The translations under genes and the position numbers were made by a program. DNA of 64,000 nt from Augochlora pura (taxonomy: Eukaryota > Arthropoda > Insecta > Hymenoptera > Halictidae), in NCBI RefSeq assembly GCF_028453695.1, contig NC_135773.1:24477782-24541781 (forward strand), written 5' to 3'. Numbering within the stretch: position 1 is the stretch's first letter; each line of letters begins with the position of its first letter. Shown piece by piece: positions 13,086 to 26,679 of this stretch. The notes below the pieces were generated by a model. The model made no database searches. It was not told the DNA's origin and saw nothing but the letters and a program-made list of their open reading frames with translations.

Positions 13086-16000
13086 TAAGATAAAGTCGTG
13101 GCTGAGGGATGAGCGAAGGAGAGCGCGGAATGATCAGGTTCACGCATGCAAGAGAACAGGCGGCGCTCGCTACGTGGCCGGAAAACTGGAGACGCGGTTT
13201 CTTTTGGTACACGGTGATACAAAAATCGGGGCCCCGAGGGGTGCGCGCTGTCGACGCGAGTCTTGAACGACGAGAGAGAGAGAGAGAGCTTTACTGTTTT
13301 CAGAATGCGAAGTTTACTTCGAGATGTTGGTCGATGGAAATTATATAAATATTGTTATCAAATAAATATTAAATAAATATTGTTCTTACCTCGAGATAAT
13401 TCGGGAATTTCGATGTGCTGTTATTTGGCAACGTAGAAACGACAACTCGGCTTCGCGTTTCAATATTTTGTAAATGTTTTGAGAACGGTCGCAGCTTTTT
13501 GGATTACCTGTACGCATTTTGCCCCGCGTTTCTTCATTACAGGATTATACGCGGAACAGAGCGGAGGACGGGGAGAACGTTCGCACAAGCAGCCGTGGAA
13601 CGTGTGTGTCGTTAGGCGAGCCCGAGGAATTTTCAGTCGGAGCGGCGCGCGTCAGCCAGCGGTTCACCGGTCAAAGCTTAACGGCGTTTTCCTCGTTGGC
13701 TGTTCCCCGGGACCGCGCCCGCGCGATTCCTCCGACGCTGAGGTTTTTCCATTCGTTATGCGAGCGCCGAGGAGTATGCACGCGTGTATGGGAATAAACG
13801 CGTTAGAATCACGTTGCACAATCACTGTCGCCCTTTGAAATCCGCGGACCGCCGCGCGCCGGTCCCTGGGAAACGCTTTCCGGAAAAGTTCCCGGAATTC
13901 GTCTCTGATGGAAGTTGGAACTAATGAGGGCAACTCTCTCTCGGCCCGGTCGATACCGCGCGTGACAGCCACCGGGGGGAGTGTGAAGTTCACAGGGGCC
14001 CCGATGAGATCTCTTTGCTTGCCGATGACGCCCTGACAGTCGAAACATCGAAATACTTCGTCTGTTTACGCGGCTGGCGAATTACGGCCGCAGCGTACAC
14101 ACGCGGCAGGGTACACAGCGGCTAATTTGCGTGCAAGCGTGTCGACAAAATTGAAAAGAAAACAGTTTACAGTCCGAGGGGTATTCGAGACCTAAACCGC
14201 TAATCGTGTCTCTTATTTACGAGCGTTTAGGCTAACCCTGGAAGCGCCAACCCTGGTCAGCGCTTTTCTAACAAACAGAAAACATTGGAAAGAAATTTGA
14301 TTCTACTGGATCGAATACTGGAATAAAGAGTGGTTTAATTAAAAATTTCAAAGAACATTTTAAACGACCTAATCATTTTCGCGATTATTTTCATTCCATT
14401 TACGTACGAGCGAATCCGCACACGATCGTTACAAGCTGACACATTAAACGATAATTGTGACGTGTCTGTAAAGCAGCACTGCTTTCTGTTTGACAAGATA
14501 AACTCGTCACGCAGCGTATACGTATCGTCTTACACGCGCAGCAAATTGGAACGTCTATGTTTGTTCAACGATTCAAACGATTTTTGATCGTGTCTCAGCG
14601 TTGGAATAATACGTGTAACAAGTTCTCGCGTGTCAGCGGATAACGTTACGACTTAATATTATTAACAATTAACAGAGAAATATTTTTCCTTTCGCTACGC
14701 GGAAACGCGTAAGTTACTCGAACGCAGTTCCACGAAACCGAACGAATCCTTCTAGAATCGAATCGGATAATCCGGAGAGTTGGAGGATCGTAAAATATAA
14801 AAATTAAAATCAGTTAACGATACCGGCTTTTCTATTAATTGTCGAAACTGTCTCGGGTCGGAATTGGCCGTGGAAAGTTTCCCCGAACGGAATGTTGCTG
14901 GGAACGCGACTCGAAACTCGGCGGGACTATATGCGAAGGCGGAAAACTGTATAATAGGGTTAATGAAATAAACGCAGCAATTTCGCGCTAATGGGAACAC
15001 CTGGAGCAAGGTTCTATAAGAAAATTCTATAAAAGTCCGGCTAATAGAATAATGAAAATTGTTTCGATGAAATTTCTAATTGTTATTAATATACCGGGTA
15101 AGTTTCGTAACGCGGCGACTGCTGGGTAACTCGTAACTTATTTGTTCTACGAAAAATATATGTCGAACAAAAATTGCATGGTTTCCCATGAGATTGTTTT
15201 TCGTTATTTTGCTGTTTTAAATTCAGATAAATCATAGAAATTTCTATTGCAATTCCATTGCGTATAATTAATTATCGAGTTATGTTGAAATTTTCAAGCC
15301 AGCTCCAATCTAAAACAAATTTGTTATACGACTTTTCCGGCAAACAAATCGGTCTGAAATCTCGATGAAAGTTCAAGTCGTTCGCAGCGGTTCAAAGAAG
15401 TTTCGTTCGAAAATGGCATGGACATAATGTCCGTGCCAGGGGTGTGAAAACGCCGCCTTTTATCGATGCTCGATTTTGGTATCGCTGTCGCGAAAAACAT
15501 TAACGCCGGTCCGGGTTGCACGCGACTCAACCAGCAGGACGCCGGATAGCGGAATACCGAATGCGCATCGCTAGGAACCGGTTTAACAGGTCAACTCGTA
15601 ACAACAGAGCCGCGTGTAAAAGCATCCTCCCTTGGGGTTTCACTTCATCCATTTCTGCCACTCTGTCCGAAAAATCAATCCTGGGGGAGGAAAAAAAAGG
15701 AATAATTCGTTTCACTTCACGTCGAAACAAACGGTTTACAACACCCTCTGCAATCCATTGTATCTGGTGGGGCTTTCAGCTGGTCAGGAAGCGTTTGTTG
15801 CTATCTAAAGCGACGGCCGCCGCTACCTTTGGAATTTCTCCCAACTAAATAGACAAATAGCAACGGTTCATTGGCAAAGGATTCGAAAAAATAGGATAAA
15901 TTGGAAGAAAAAGAATGTCCATTAGGATTTATTCACTGCGAACGTGCAGACATAAACGATTTCGTTATTTTAAAGTCACCGATTATGATTATTTCAAAGT

Positions 16001-18751
16001 CCTGCTTATTAGCAATAAATTGAAACAGTTTGAAAATGTTATTCCGTGTTAGAAAGGCTTCCTCCAAATTTTGTCTTCCAAAATTCCCTGGAAGCTTGCC
16101 TCGGTCAGCAGAGGACCGCTTCGGAAGCCCGGTTCGAAGACCACCGCGCAATAGAGAATCGCTCAATTCGGATAATGTGTTTACCGATGGCGAGGGCCAG
16201 GAGCACCGCGAGCGGCGTGATCCGAGAAAAATCGTCGGGCAGAGGTCCGGCGGGGATCGACGAAGGGATTTCCAAGGGATAATTGTGGATCGGAACGCGA
16301 GCGGAGCAACAATTACCGTGTCACGGTGTCGCGCGTCGCGCGTCGCGCAAACGACCGTGGCTCGTTAGGAATCCGCCAGTTGGCTTCATCCGCACGTGCG
16401 AATTTCCTCGATAAAGTGCGAACGTACTTTATAGCCGAGATGTCCCCAGGCTTGCCGCTGTTTCCCCACCGTGTCTAACGTGTCCCTACGTGGATCGTGT
16501 GCTAAACGGGGCTCGGTTATCATCGTTTGGGACGTTACGTACGGAGTTCTTTCTCACCGTGACATTTTCGGCATTTCTCCGGGTGTCATCTATGCGTCTT
16601 GCGAACAGTTCCTCGGGATAGCGTGCTCTCTGTCCACATAGGGTTCTTTATTGTCCTTTTGACTTCCGTCGTGACCCCGCTCGCAGTCATTAACACGAAT
16701 AATACGCAATTATACGTTGACACATATTCGTCCGGCAATTGTTTGGATATGAGGGAACAACTGTGTGCAAGGGTGCTGATATAATACAATAGAGTATAAT
16801 ACGATAAAATACGATACTGCTGCACTGTAATAAGACGTTTTAGCTCGATGTAAAAATAAAGGACATAAAAATATAAATAATACGACCGCGAAGGTTTAAG
16901 CAAAAGAGAGGACGAGAAGTCGAGAGATGGTCGTCGCTATTATTTAATTTGTCGTCCTCCCGCGACGAGGCGACGCAGTCTCGTCAAATATTGCATTTCT
17001 GGGACGACGGAGGGCCGAAAAACTGTGGCAGGATGTGCAAACGTATCGATCAAGGGTGTCGACAGGGCGGGGTGGGGAAAAAATGTTGGAAGACGAGCGA
17101 GAAAGTTAAGGAGTAACTAGCGAACCGAGGCGCGCGAGTTTACGGCTCGTGCCGGAAAAAAACCGGGCGTCTTGATCGATTTCCTTCGTATGCAGGCGTC
17201 GAACCGAATTCGCTGCCGAACCCAACCCCCTCCGCTCCGCTGCCGCCGGTCCCTCGAGCGCCCCGTGCTTAGAAAAACCGATGGGAAACGCAGAAGGATG
17301 GTGGAAATTTTTCTCGCGGGGGAAAGGTGCTCTCGGACACGGTTTGTTAGCCGTCTGTGAAACCTCGATCGAGCTTCGTTACTTTATTATTAGATCATTT
17401 GTTAAAGAGCGCCGTGACCCGATTCGCTTCTCGTTTTTACATCGAACAGAGCATACCTGTTTTATAATAATTACTCGTCGAATCGCTTTGGTTAAAATGG
17501 CGTCGCGATGGACGATGGTATCGGATGTAGGTGAAACGTCAAGTACCATAAGTTTATAATTATTTGCAGACTGTTACGGAAAATTAACGCACTCGAGGCG
17601 TTCGCCTTTACGATTCCATGAAATTTTCCAGCAAGTTAATTTTCTTCGGCGAAGGCCAGATAAATTTCGAACACTGAAAATTCCTTTAGGGATAGTAATC
17701 GTGTAGCTTTCCGTAGGGGTAGTAATCGTATAGCTGTACTCCATTGTATGATGCACCTAAAAAAGAAATTTCGGTTGGAGTTTCGCGGAGGTTTACGGCC
17801 TTTGTAAAAGAGAAGCATAAATCCTGATGACTCTTTAAGCTAATTGACATTAAAACTTTTTGCTCTTCGGGAACAAGTTGACTCAAGCGCGTGGAAGTGA
17901 CGTATCGCGACGAATAAATCAAACTAATATTATTATATATCTATATATTATATTTAAGTTCCACTTGTTCACTTTTGCCATAAACATGGCAAAATATCGA
18001 ATCTTCAAGCATAGTCGTCGTCATCGAAGAATTTCTGGTTAGGAATGGCTCTATTCTTTACTTTTGCAACGTTTTCTAATTTTCTTGGAAATTATTACCG
18101 CCCAGTTATTATGCGCGAAATATTACTGAATTTTTCCAGTTAAACTGTATTTTTATCTCCGATAGTTTACGATATCGCTGCGGGGGTGCCAATTTCGAGA
18201 GAGTGGTTTCACCCCTTATACTCGAGTCTCGGCCGATAAAAAAGAACATGACCCTTATTTTCGACTCTTCCACAAATCTGCAAAGTCTCGCCGAAATCAG
18301 AGGAGTGTCGTAAAGTTTCCAGCGAGCGCTATAGTATGGTCGATAGAGATAATGGAAATGGCAGAATATAATCATATTTTGCCATATATAAATTAATTAA
18401 GGAGTAACGTCCCGGTGGATCAAGGACGTTTGTAAAATGATGTTTATAAAAATAACTAATTTACTTTAAATGTATTTAAGACTCGAGATTCGATGCACGT
18501 TAATTCTTCGAATTAAAATCGAATCACACACGGAAGGATAACTATCATTAACGAGGACTTTGATTTTCTAACATATTTTTAGTTACAAAAACCGACGAGA
18601 TTTCTTCTCGCGTAATTGATTTAAACAAGCGCACTGTGCCGCCACGATTTCGAATAAAAACCGCGTTCCAGCGGAACGTTTCCAAAGGTTTTCGTTCCAG
18701 TCACCGCGTGGAAGTGAGTTTTCCAGGCATTTGGAAAATTCGATCATCCTT

Positions 18752-18869
18752 CCCCCCCCCCCCCCCCCTCCCCCCCCCCCCGCAATCAAAACTCAAACTC
18801 CCCCCCCCCCCCCCCCCCCCCTCCCCCCCCCCCCGTAAAAAAAAGTTAAAACCACGGCCCCCCCCCCCC
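18752..18869 (+). repeat. Clustered poly-C tracts
   Basis: Three long C runs (18752-18781, 18800-18834, 18858-18869) broken by single T and by two short AC/AAC-rich linkers. The minus strand has G runs able to form stacked G-quadruplexes. Length in the assembly is probably unreliable. Confidence 0.9.
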
Positions 18870-21347
18870 GGCGCGCGGTAGCCTGCCGCGATTTGAAACA
18901 ACGCGCGTCGAGGGTTAAAGATTCCATAAATCCGTCTGATTGGATGGTAATGCAACGACACGCCTACGCGGGCATTATCCGGCGAAGTGGCAGCCGCGGA
19001 TTGATGAAATTTTTTATTGAAATTTCGGGTAAGGCTGCATCCTATCCCTCCGATCATCGCCGTCGCCTACCATGCTCGAGCCCGTGCTGGAAAATTGTAT
19101 TTCCATCCACCATACGCAGCGGTCCTGGCTGAACTTCTAAGCCCCGATTTCCATGCAGCAACACCGTAAAAGAGAAATTTGACTAGCATCATGGTGGAAT
19201 AAAACTTGGCTCGCCGAGCCTTTCGTATTTCTCAAAAACGCTTCCCAAAGCGAATTTAGTTTAAGCAATTTGTTTATTTCATCGTCAGATTCGATCGCTG
19301 GATAGACTGATATTTTCCAACAGCGACTCCCTTTAGTCTGCAATGATTCGTGAAACATAAAGTGTGATTGCATCGAAGCTTCTCTTTATGTACAATATTA
19401 TACTTGCACTTGTCTAATTCTTGACCTCTTTAAAACGCTGGAAGTTTTACGTTTAAATAATATTTTCCACAAACTGCTGCCCTTAAATGGATAAACTCTG
19501 GCTTCGCTTTCGAAATTTATATTATAAAATTATGATATCGTGAAAAGTGGACAGGATAATTGCTCACTTGAAAATGAATGCGCTGCGGGGAAAGTATCAA
19601 ACGGATGAAAGCGTTCCCCGTGTTGCAAAGAATCGTTTTAACGTGCCGCAGTTAATGCTGCGCGTAACAGTTGAATTAGATTTAATTAAAAATAGTAAGC
19701 AAAGAGAGAGCGCGCGCGCGGTCGGCCTGTCTCAGAATGAAAGCCGTCAGAATCCGACCGGAGGGAACAAGGGAAACGAAAATATATTCGCGCCGGGAAA
19801 GAATTACGATACGATTGTGTACGTTCTATTAAACGTGCGTGGCTTAAAACAGAAACTCGAAATGAAAAAGTCACTCGAGCCGTTCCGTCGTATTTCACGC
19901 TTTAATTAAGAAACGTGCCGCGTAACAAAAAAAGATTTTCATAATTTTCGTCGGCGGTGTCTTTTTATCGCGGCTCTCGGGACGCACAGTTGCCGGAGAA
20001 GATTCCGCGGAAGATTTTCTATGGCGCCTTCGGACCCCACCTCGAGCGATCGATAAATCTTCTCGCGCAGAAATCCCAGCAAAGTTCGCGGCGAGTTTAA
20101 CATGAGCGTGTCGAGGGGCTGTCGACGTCGGAGGAAGACCCGCAGATGCGTTAATAGATATAAAATATATATTGCCGGGGATCGAGTGTCTAACAACTGC
20201 AACTGGATTGCGGCGATCGAAAAGATCGATCGCAGTTCCGAGTACTTCGGGAAACTCTTCCGGAGAACCTTTTCTATAGGTGCAAGTTCTAACTGCCTTC
20301 TATCAAATCATCGACGATATTGTTTCAGATAGGAAACGATTTCTGGAATCGACGATCGCGTGGCACATTTGATCGAACTGCTCAAGTTTTACAGGTCAGG
20401 TGGGAATCTTTTCTATCCAATTATTTTCGAGCTCGTTGAAAGCGCCAAGCGATCGAGATGGCAATTTTAATTTTCCGTTAATAATAGAATTCCGACGAAC
20501 GGTGACAATATATTTTCCATTCATTTATCTTTGGATATTTATTACGAAATATCGAGAGAAATATGTTCTATTGTAAAAGTGAATAGAAAATTCGCGTACG
20601 TATGTAAAATGATTGTAATATTTTACGTTTAATTATAAGCTGGTTGAATAGGGATCAATATTAACGATAACCTGTTGTCTAAAGGATTTATCCGATTCCG
20701 GAATTATTTTTGGCGCTTCCATTAATCTTCTGCATATTATCGGTCGTTCACATGGTTCGTATGATTTCAAACGTGTAAAGTCATCTCACATGATACATAA
20801 TATTATAATTATTATTCAAATCTGTGTTAATACATCACGATTTGTTACGAATTACGTTAATATTCTGCGGTATAATAATGCGTTGCCAGTTGCGAATTTT
20901 CAACATTTAGAAACGAAATGAAAACTTCGGTTCAACTTAGAGATATCATTGTGGTGACATCAACGTTAATTTATCAAATATTTCTCGCCGCAACGAATGG
21001 ATAGAAAATCCAGTTGCCCCCCCCCCCCCCTCCCCCAACGCGAATTAACGCGCTAAGAAATTCTCTGTAGAAATTGCGGGACACGCGCGCGAAATATTAC
21101 GAGGAGGGAAAAGAATTTCCATATTATTTCTGGAGGGTAATGCCAGCCGCAAATATTGTCCAGACGATCAATCGATCCGCGGCCAATCTTCGCGGTCTTT
21201 ATATTTAGTTTCGCCGGGCAACCTGGTAGTTTTCCAAAGGTTCCATTAGACGAGATTTATTATGCCCGGTCCGCGCTTTTTATTTACCCGGCGCAATTCC
21301 GGCACGCACAGAACGTGTCCGCGTGGAAACGTTTTAACCCCTGCGCA

Positions 21348-21366
21348 CCCCCCCCCCCCCCCCCCC
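21348..21366 (+). repeat. Poly-C tract
   Basis: Nineteen consecutive C; a second run of 14 lies at 21017-21030, about 320 bp upstream. Confidence 0.95.
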
Positions 21367-21876
21367 GTCGACCCCCCCGTTCGATGCGGACTTTCCAAAA
21401 AAAGATAGCACTATTTCTTAGCCGCCGGGGCTAAAGACCGGAGGGGGAGAAATTATTTTCCTGGCCGGCCGTTGCGTTTCTGAAGCGCTCGCTTCCTCCC
21501 GCCGCCATCGCAATCCCACCCCTGTCATCCCTTAATGGAAGTAATTAAATTTAACAGGACTTAAAAACGCCGCACTTAGTCCCGCACAGAATTTCCGTGG
21601 CCGGGATATTGATTATTCAGAAAACAGTTTCGCAGCAACGCACGCGGACTTTAGATTATGTTTTAGATTTAACAGCAGATACTCGGCGATAGTCGCGGAA
21701 TATTAAACCGCGGAGTTGCTGATCCTACAGCTGTGTGTACACACAGTTAGCAGAGATATTTGAACGTTTAATATATCCCGTGCGGCTTAAATAATATCAC
21801 TTATCGTTCGCGAACGAAATTTGCCAATTTTCTTGCGATCGGCAATAAAGGTCTTATTTGAATTGAAGCCGAAGAA

Positions 21877-21987
21877 TAAATTGAAGCTGAAAGTGTCCAC
21901 TTTGCGAGCCCGGAAGCTACATTACCGCAAAACGGCCTGGGATTTTTTCATGATTTTTTGAATCAACGGAATTTTGGACTTTAGGTG
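21877..21987 (+). repeat. Partial satellite monomer with internal deletion
   Basis: The first half-unit (AAATTGAAG to GAATCAAC, 21878-21967) matches the array at 45962-47353. It is followed directly by GGAATTTTGGACTTTAGGT, which belongs near the end of the second half-unit, so roughly 70 bp of the normal monomer is absent. Same orientation as the other copies. Confidence 0.8.
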
Positions 21988-23786
21988 ATTCTTATTTGAA
22001 TCAAAATAATTTAGTAAACGTCAGATTTCTGTGGGACTCGACTACTTTATTCTATCGTTCGTGTTTTAACAAATTCCATGCTGAAGCGAAAACTTCGCTT
22101 TATTTGAAACGAAAAATTATGCGGTTCTATAAATCGTAACAAAAAAGAAATGTGTTCCTTTCCACGCGTTGCTGTAAAAATTAAACTGGTTAGGTTATTT
22201 TTGTTGAAACAATTACCGGACAGAGACCGGATTCCCTTTTGCGAGCGACAAGATAATAAATGGCTTCACCTCGTGGAGCTGGGATTCAACGATTGGAAAA
22301 CACTACGGCATTTCGACTTTTTCCCGAAGTGCTGCAGTGTAACGACGTAACGCTAAATCAACGTCGTTTGTCTACTAGTGGATCGCACAAGATTATAATA
22401 AATTATTATTAGAAATGCACCCACGGGTAGCCTTTCTATGCCCGGGGGAACATTTATTGAAATGAATATGTGCAGCGTATAGTTCTCGCGCGACAAGAAA
22501 GCACTTTTGCGTTCACATTCCCCCTTTCACTTTAATCGTATCCTTAAGCTAACGATACAGTTAAATAAAGCACGAAACTTGCAAGAAGTCCGCTATAATG
22601 TCGCGTCGTGGCTAAGAGATTAGAAAAATTAGAAAATTTAAAAAGGAAAAAATGACTATCGTGTTAGAATTAATGATAATAAAAGTTTGATCACTTTCAC
22701 GCGAACCGTCGTATTAAATCAGCGAACGTTACGTTTCATATTGACGTTAATATCAGCTTCGTCTTTCACCGTCGCCGGAAGTAGACACGAAATTTAATTA
22801 GAGCTTGACATTTCGATCGACGAGGTCCGTCTTAATTAAAAGCCGGCTTTTCTCGCGTGGTAATAATTTCGTATCCGATACAAGCTATATTCGAATTGTC
22901 CCGATTACCGTGAAACATTGAAAAATGTCACCGGAGGACAGGTTTATACGGTACCGCCGACGGCACCCGGTCTCATCATTTTCCTGGCCGTCGGAATATT
23001 TCACGTTTTAGCGCTAACTCGTCGGAATAGATTCAAACTACGCGAGCCAGCCAAAATTTCGTGTCGCTCTTCAAGTAGAATGATTAATGGATTATCATTG
23101 TGGACTTCTAGGAGGACGCTCAACAGAGAGAGCGAACGTTCTCCGCCGTCACCGTGAGTACGTTTCAGTTCTAACACCCCCTTTCTGTCTCCCAGAATCG
23201 CCGTGAATTACGAGTACCAGGGATTCTTAAAGCTTCTCACGTAATGAGAGTCTCCAGGATATAAGGAACGAAGCGCTTCCAGGTTCGAAATTCATTAACG
23301 GTACTACTCCTTGCTTTGCACTCTCCCTCTCTTTCCTCCCTGCGCCGTTCACCCGTTCTCTCGCCAGTCCCCTAACCCCTTCGCAACCCTCGGCCCCCCC
23401 CAACCTGCCCCGGCACCCGCTCCAATGTTCTTGCCTCAGCCTCTGTCTCTTATCCTCCTCTCGTCGTCTCTCCGCCCTTTCTATCGGTCGTTATGTGCGA
23501 ACCGTCGCACTTGCGCCACTCGGATAATGGTATTTTTATAGGTTTACTTGTTTCTCACCCGGTAAGTGGACGCAGTGATCGACCGCGCTAATTATTTTCA
23601 GGGATAATCCGAACGATAGACGTTTTCTTTGCGCCCTGTCGCTGGGAAAATAACCTAGCTCCCCCCTCCTCCCACGGTTTCACGAACCCCGTTCGATTAA
23701 TGTTAATCGATGCGGCCGAATTGCGATTCTCCGATAACGCTGACTTATCGTCTTCGCCTCCGAAAAACACCTCAAGCATTTATTAT

Positions 23787-23900
23787 TATATACAGGGTAT
23801 TTCTAAATTATACATACTCCGGGAAACGAGGGGTTCCCGAGGCCATTTCGAGTAACCTTTTCCTTTGCCGAGATACCACATTTTCCACGCAGAGAGAAAT
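23787..23900 (+). mobile_element. Possible end of a degraded DNA transposon
   Basis: TATATACAGGGTATTTC (23787-23803) resembles the TACAGGGTG-type termini common among small insect DNA transposons. The following sequence, including GAGGGGTTCCCGAGGCC, looks like repeat interior. No transposase frame and no matching inverted end nearby. Similar end-like motifs are at 5027-5041 and 30069-30081. Confidence 0.25.
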
Positions 23901-24081
23901 AGAAAATCGATAGGGTGAAAGAAACGCGGATGATTTTTTTTTTTCGTCGTTGGAGCTGTTTCCGCGACAGCGCATGGAATATATGCCCCAACAATTTATT
24001 TCGAAACTCTAACGCATGATAGAACGTGTTGAAAATTGTCCGCAAAATTGATACAACCAACGTTTAATTCTTTCTATAGTT

Positions 24082-24103
24082 CTATAGAAAATGTTTTCTA
24101 TAG
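24082..24103. repeat. Perfect 10-bp hairpin
   Basis: Arms CTATAGAAAA and TTTTCTATAG with a 2-nt centre, preceded by another TTTCTATAG. Confidence 0.9.
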
Positions 24104-24721
24104 TTTGGAAAATTGCTCTCCGCGAAATGATGTTTGACACAGTTCGTTCTTCGTTGGTGTTTCCCAGCACATAGAACGGCCGTTGAGAACACACGACATC
24201 TAATAAAAGGTTATTAGACGGTGGCATAAGAAATTCCGCGGCAATATGTGACAGTAAATTACAACGGCCTCCGAACATTGCAGTTCCGTTCCCTGTGCAA
24301 AGAAATAAGACGAGTCCCCGGTGTTTAAGGAGCAAACATCAAACACGGCGTGGAAGGGATGGACGACGATTTTTGATCTACGCGTAACGACGTCGCCTGG
24401 CAATCTTCGTTTACACGCTGTTTCGTTGACGGGAGTTCGCGAGCCATCGCGGCAGTAGATTTCATTATACCGAGGAATTCGTCCGGCGACGGAGTCGCGG
24501 CAAAAAGTCCCTCGAACCACCACCACTTTTTGATCTCGTTTAACATTTCTGTTGCTGTCTATCATTTCCCTGGCTGCCGGCCCGCGCGAACATTCTTTCC
24601 GCGTTTATCGCGCTTGCACAAAGAAAAGCGAACACGGGACAGTTTAGGAACCACTGTAAACGGACAAAGAAATGCAGCTCTGTTAGAGATAAAATTGTTT
24701 CTATGCAACTCCGCCTATTTT

Positions 24722-24960
24722 CGGTAGTTTTTTTTATATTGAATTATATTATTTAATCTTAAAATATAATTAAATTATTAAATTTTCGATTATAAATTAA
24801 ATCTAAAGTTTATCCCTTGAACATTTTATATTAAATTAATAAATAAGAAAATAATTTTTAACTTATAAATATTATTAAAATAATCAAATAATATATTTAA
24901 TATATGAATTAAATTCATTTCTAAAAAAATTAGATATCAATAAAACCGACTTATTATTAT
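24722..24960 (-). pseudogene. Possible second mitochondrial fragment (16S-like, inverted)
   Basis: This block is almost pure A/T and stands out sharply from its neighbours, which carry CpG-rich sequence. Base composition is that of insect mitochondrial DNA. Read on the minus strand it contains AAGGGATAAACTTTAG (about 24809-24824), which resembles the GGATAAGCTTTA stretch in the middle of insect 16S rRNA, upstream of the part seen at 39990-40546. No open frame is found in any direction, which fits rRNA rather than a protein gene. It could also be simple AT-rich spacer; I rely on composition and one short motif. Confidence 0.33.
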
Positions 24961-26659
24961 AGACCTGTTATTATTATACGTGGGTGAATATAAACTGTAC
25001 GTATAGAATAGGGTTAGAAATCAATGAATTTTTAAGAAATATACTATTATAATAGGGCTTATGTATATTTAATGCATATTAATTCAATGCATATTTTGTA
25101 AGTTGCAAGAGATGCATAAGCCGTGTGGAGCACCTTGTACAGCGTGTCTTCTGTTATGGTACTTATATATTTCCAGCTTACAAATACCCTATTCGGTGTG
25201 CGACAACTAGTTACAGACAGTTCGGAAGCCGATAACTGTGCGTGCCGGTGATCATTACATCGATTACCGGGCATCCGTAACTTAACATCCTTAACCGTGC
25301 ACACAAATATATTGCATCAATCACAGGGTCTAGGTGCAGCAGAATCTCGGTTATCTAGTACTCCATCATTAGAATTCTCTTTCGTCCACATACGTTCCTC
25401 GTATGATCCAGCTCAATCAAAGGGAACCCATATGCTGGTGATTTACCGTACGAATCAATAAAGGTGAAATCTGTCCAGGGTATTCACTAACATAATATGG
25501 CAAGGGCAGATATTCCTTCGCTCGACGAAAATACGTCGTTTCGCAAACAATCGCCGACAGCCCGATTTACGAAAATTCGTCGATCGTATATTACACAAAA
25601 TAATAGTAAAAAGTATTCGATTGAAGGTGAAAATAAGGGTGAATTTTTTGTTTATAAAATTCCTTTTTTCAATGACCACACGCATTTGCTGTATTTTGAT
25701 GGCGATGACTCGAATAAATACAGTATGAACGACTAAATAATGTCATTAATAATTACTGTGGCATAAGAGAAAACAATTTTTATTTCTCGTGAAACGTGAA
25801 AAAGATCTGGCAAATATCGGTCGAAAATAATGAAATTGTTTTGCGTTCGTGAGAAATATTTGCGCCACGACCTAAATAATCAATAAATCGTCGAACATTG
25901 AATAACGTTTTGTTTGCAACGAATACAGGTTGTTCGAATGCAATTGAATGCAAAAAGGTGATAAAAATATTGTCTTTACGTGTATGCAAATTAACGAGTT
26001 TGAGAAAGTTTCGCGACAACAGCGGATTAATAACGATAATAAATTGTAATGTTAGTGATAATATAATAAAAAAAGTAAAATTGCATTTTTTTAAGCTCCG
26101 GTATATCAATTCAATTTATACCACGCGGTGTTTTGTAACATAAATTGGCTAGGGAGCGGTGTCACATTCATCACAAATACTTCCATTATCTTACACGTTC
26201 TCGAGCGCATAAAAAAAACTTTAAAGAAAAGACGCATGGTCCGAACGGGATAAAATTGATCGCGAAAGAAATTGCCTTCATCGTAGTTCTCAAGGCCATC
26301 GAAATGTCATCGATAGCATCTTCAATAAAGCCGAAGTTTTTCGTCTCGCGGTTAGAGAGTTCAGATATTTTATCAACGCCTCATAAATATTAGATCTTAC
26401 ACCGGACGTCCTCAATTTTTAAGCAGCGATACTCTTTCAATAATTTATTTGACCATTATTATATTTATTATATTATACCCGATATTTCTTACGTTATACT
26501 ACTTCAATCAGGCATGAAAACGAAACTAACCGACTAATCGATATAATATTTTTACTAAATTAAAGTTGAAATTGCGGACAGAGAGAAAAAAAGAATTTCA
26601 AGTCAGGTTCTTTTCTCTCGCGTTTCCTCGTCTACCCTAACTCGGATAGCGCGTTCTCT

Positions 26660-26679
26660 CCCCCCCCCCCCCCCCCCCC
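26660..26679 (+). repeat. Poly-C tract
   Basis: Twenty consecutive C immediately followed by CGCGGGATCC; upstream flank is CT-rich. Confidence 0.95.

Larger units (their letters stand above)
6726..21876. other. Non-coding spacer with microsatellites
   Basis: About 15 kb with no supportable coding exon. Long frames such as 7829-8374 and 12716-13222 are in GC-rich or simple-repeat sequence and are matched by equally long frames on the opposite strand. Holds the CT, GA, poly-C and poly-G tracts listed and the candidate first exon at 12700-13085. Confidence 0.6.

Noticed and set aside
12716..13222. 168-codon open frame on -
   Set aside because: Low-complexity Gly/Arg/Trp from simple repeats; the + strand reads better as a non-coding first exon.
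25497..26393. Series of + strand frames (79, 81 and 82 codons) that might be exons of one gene
   Set aside because: No consistent splice sites join them and the translations are Lys/Asn/Ile-rich, as expected for AT-rich spacer.
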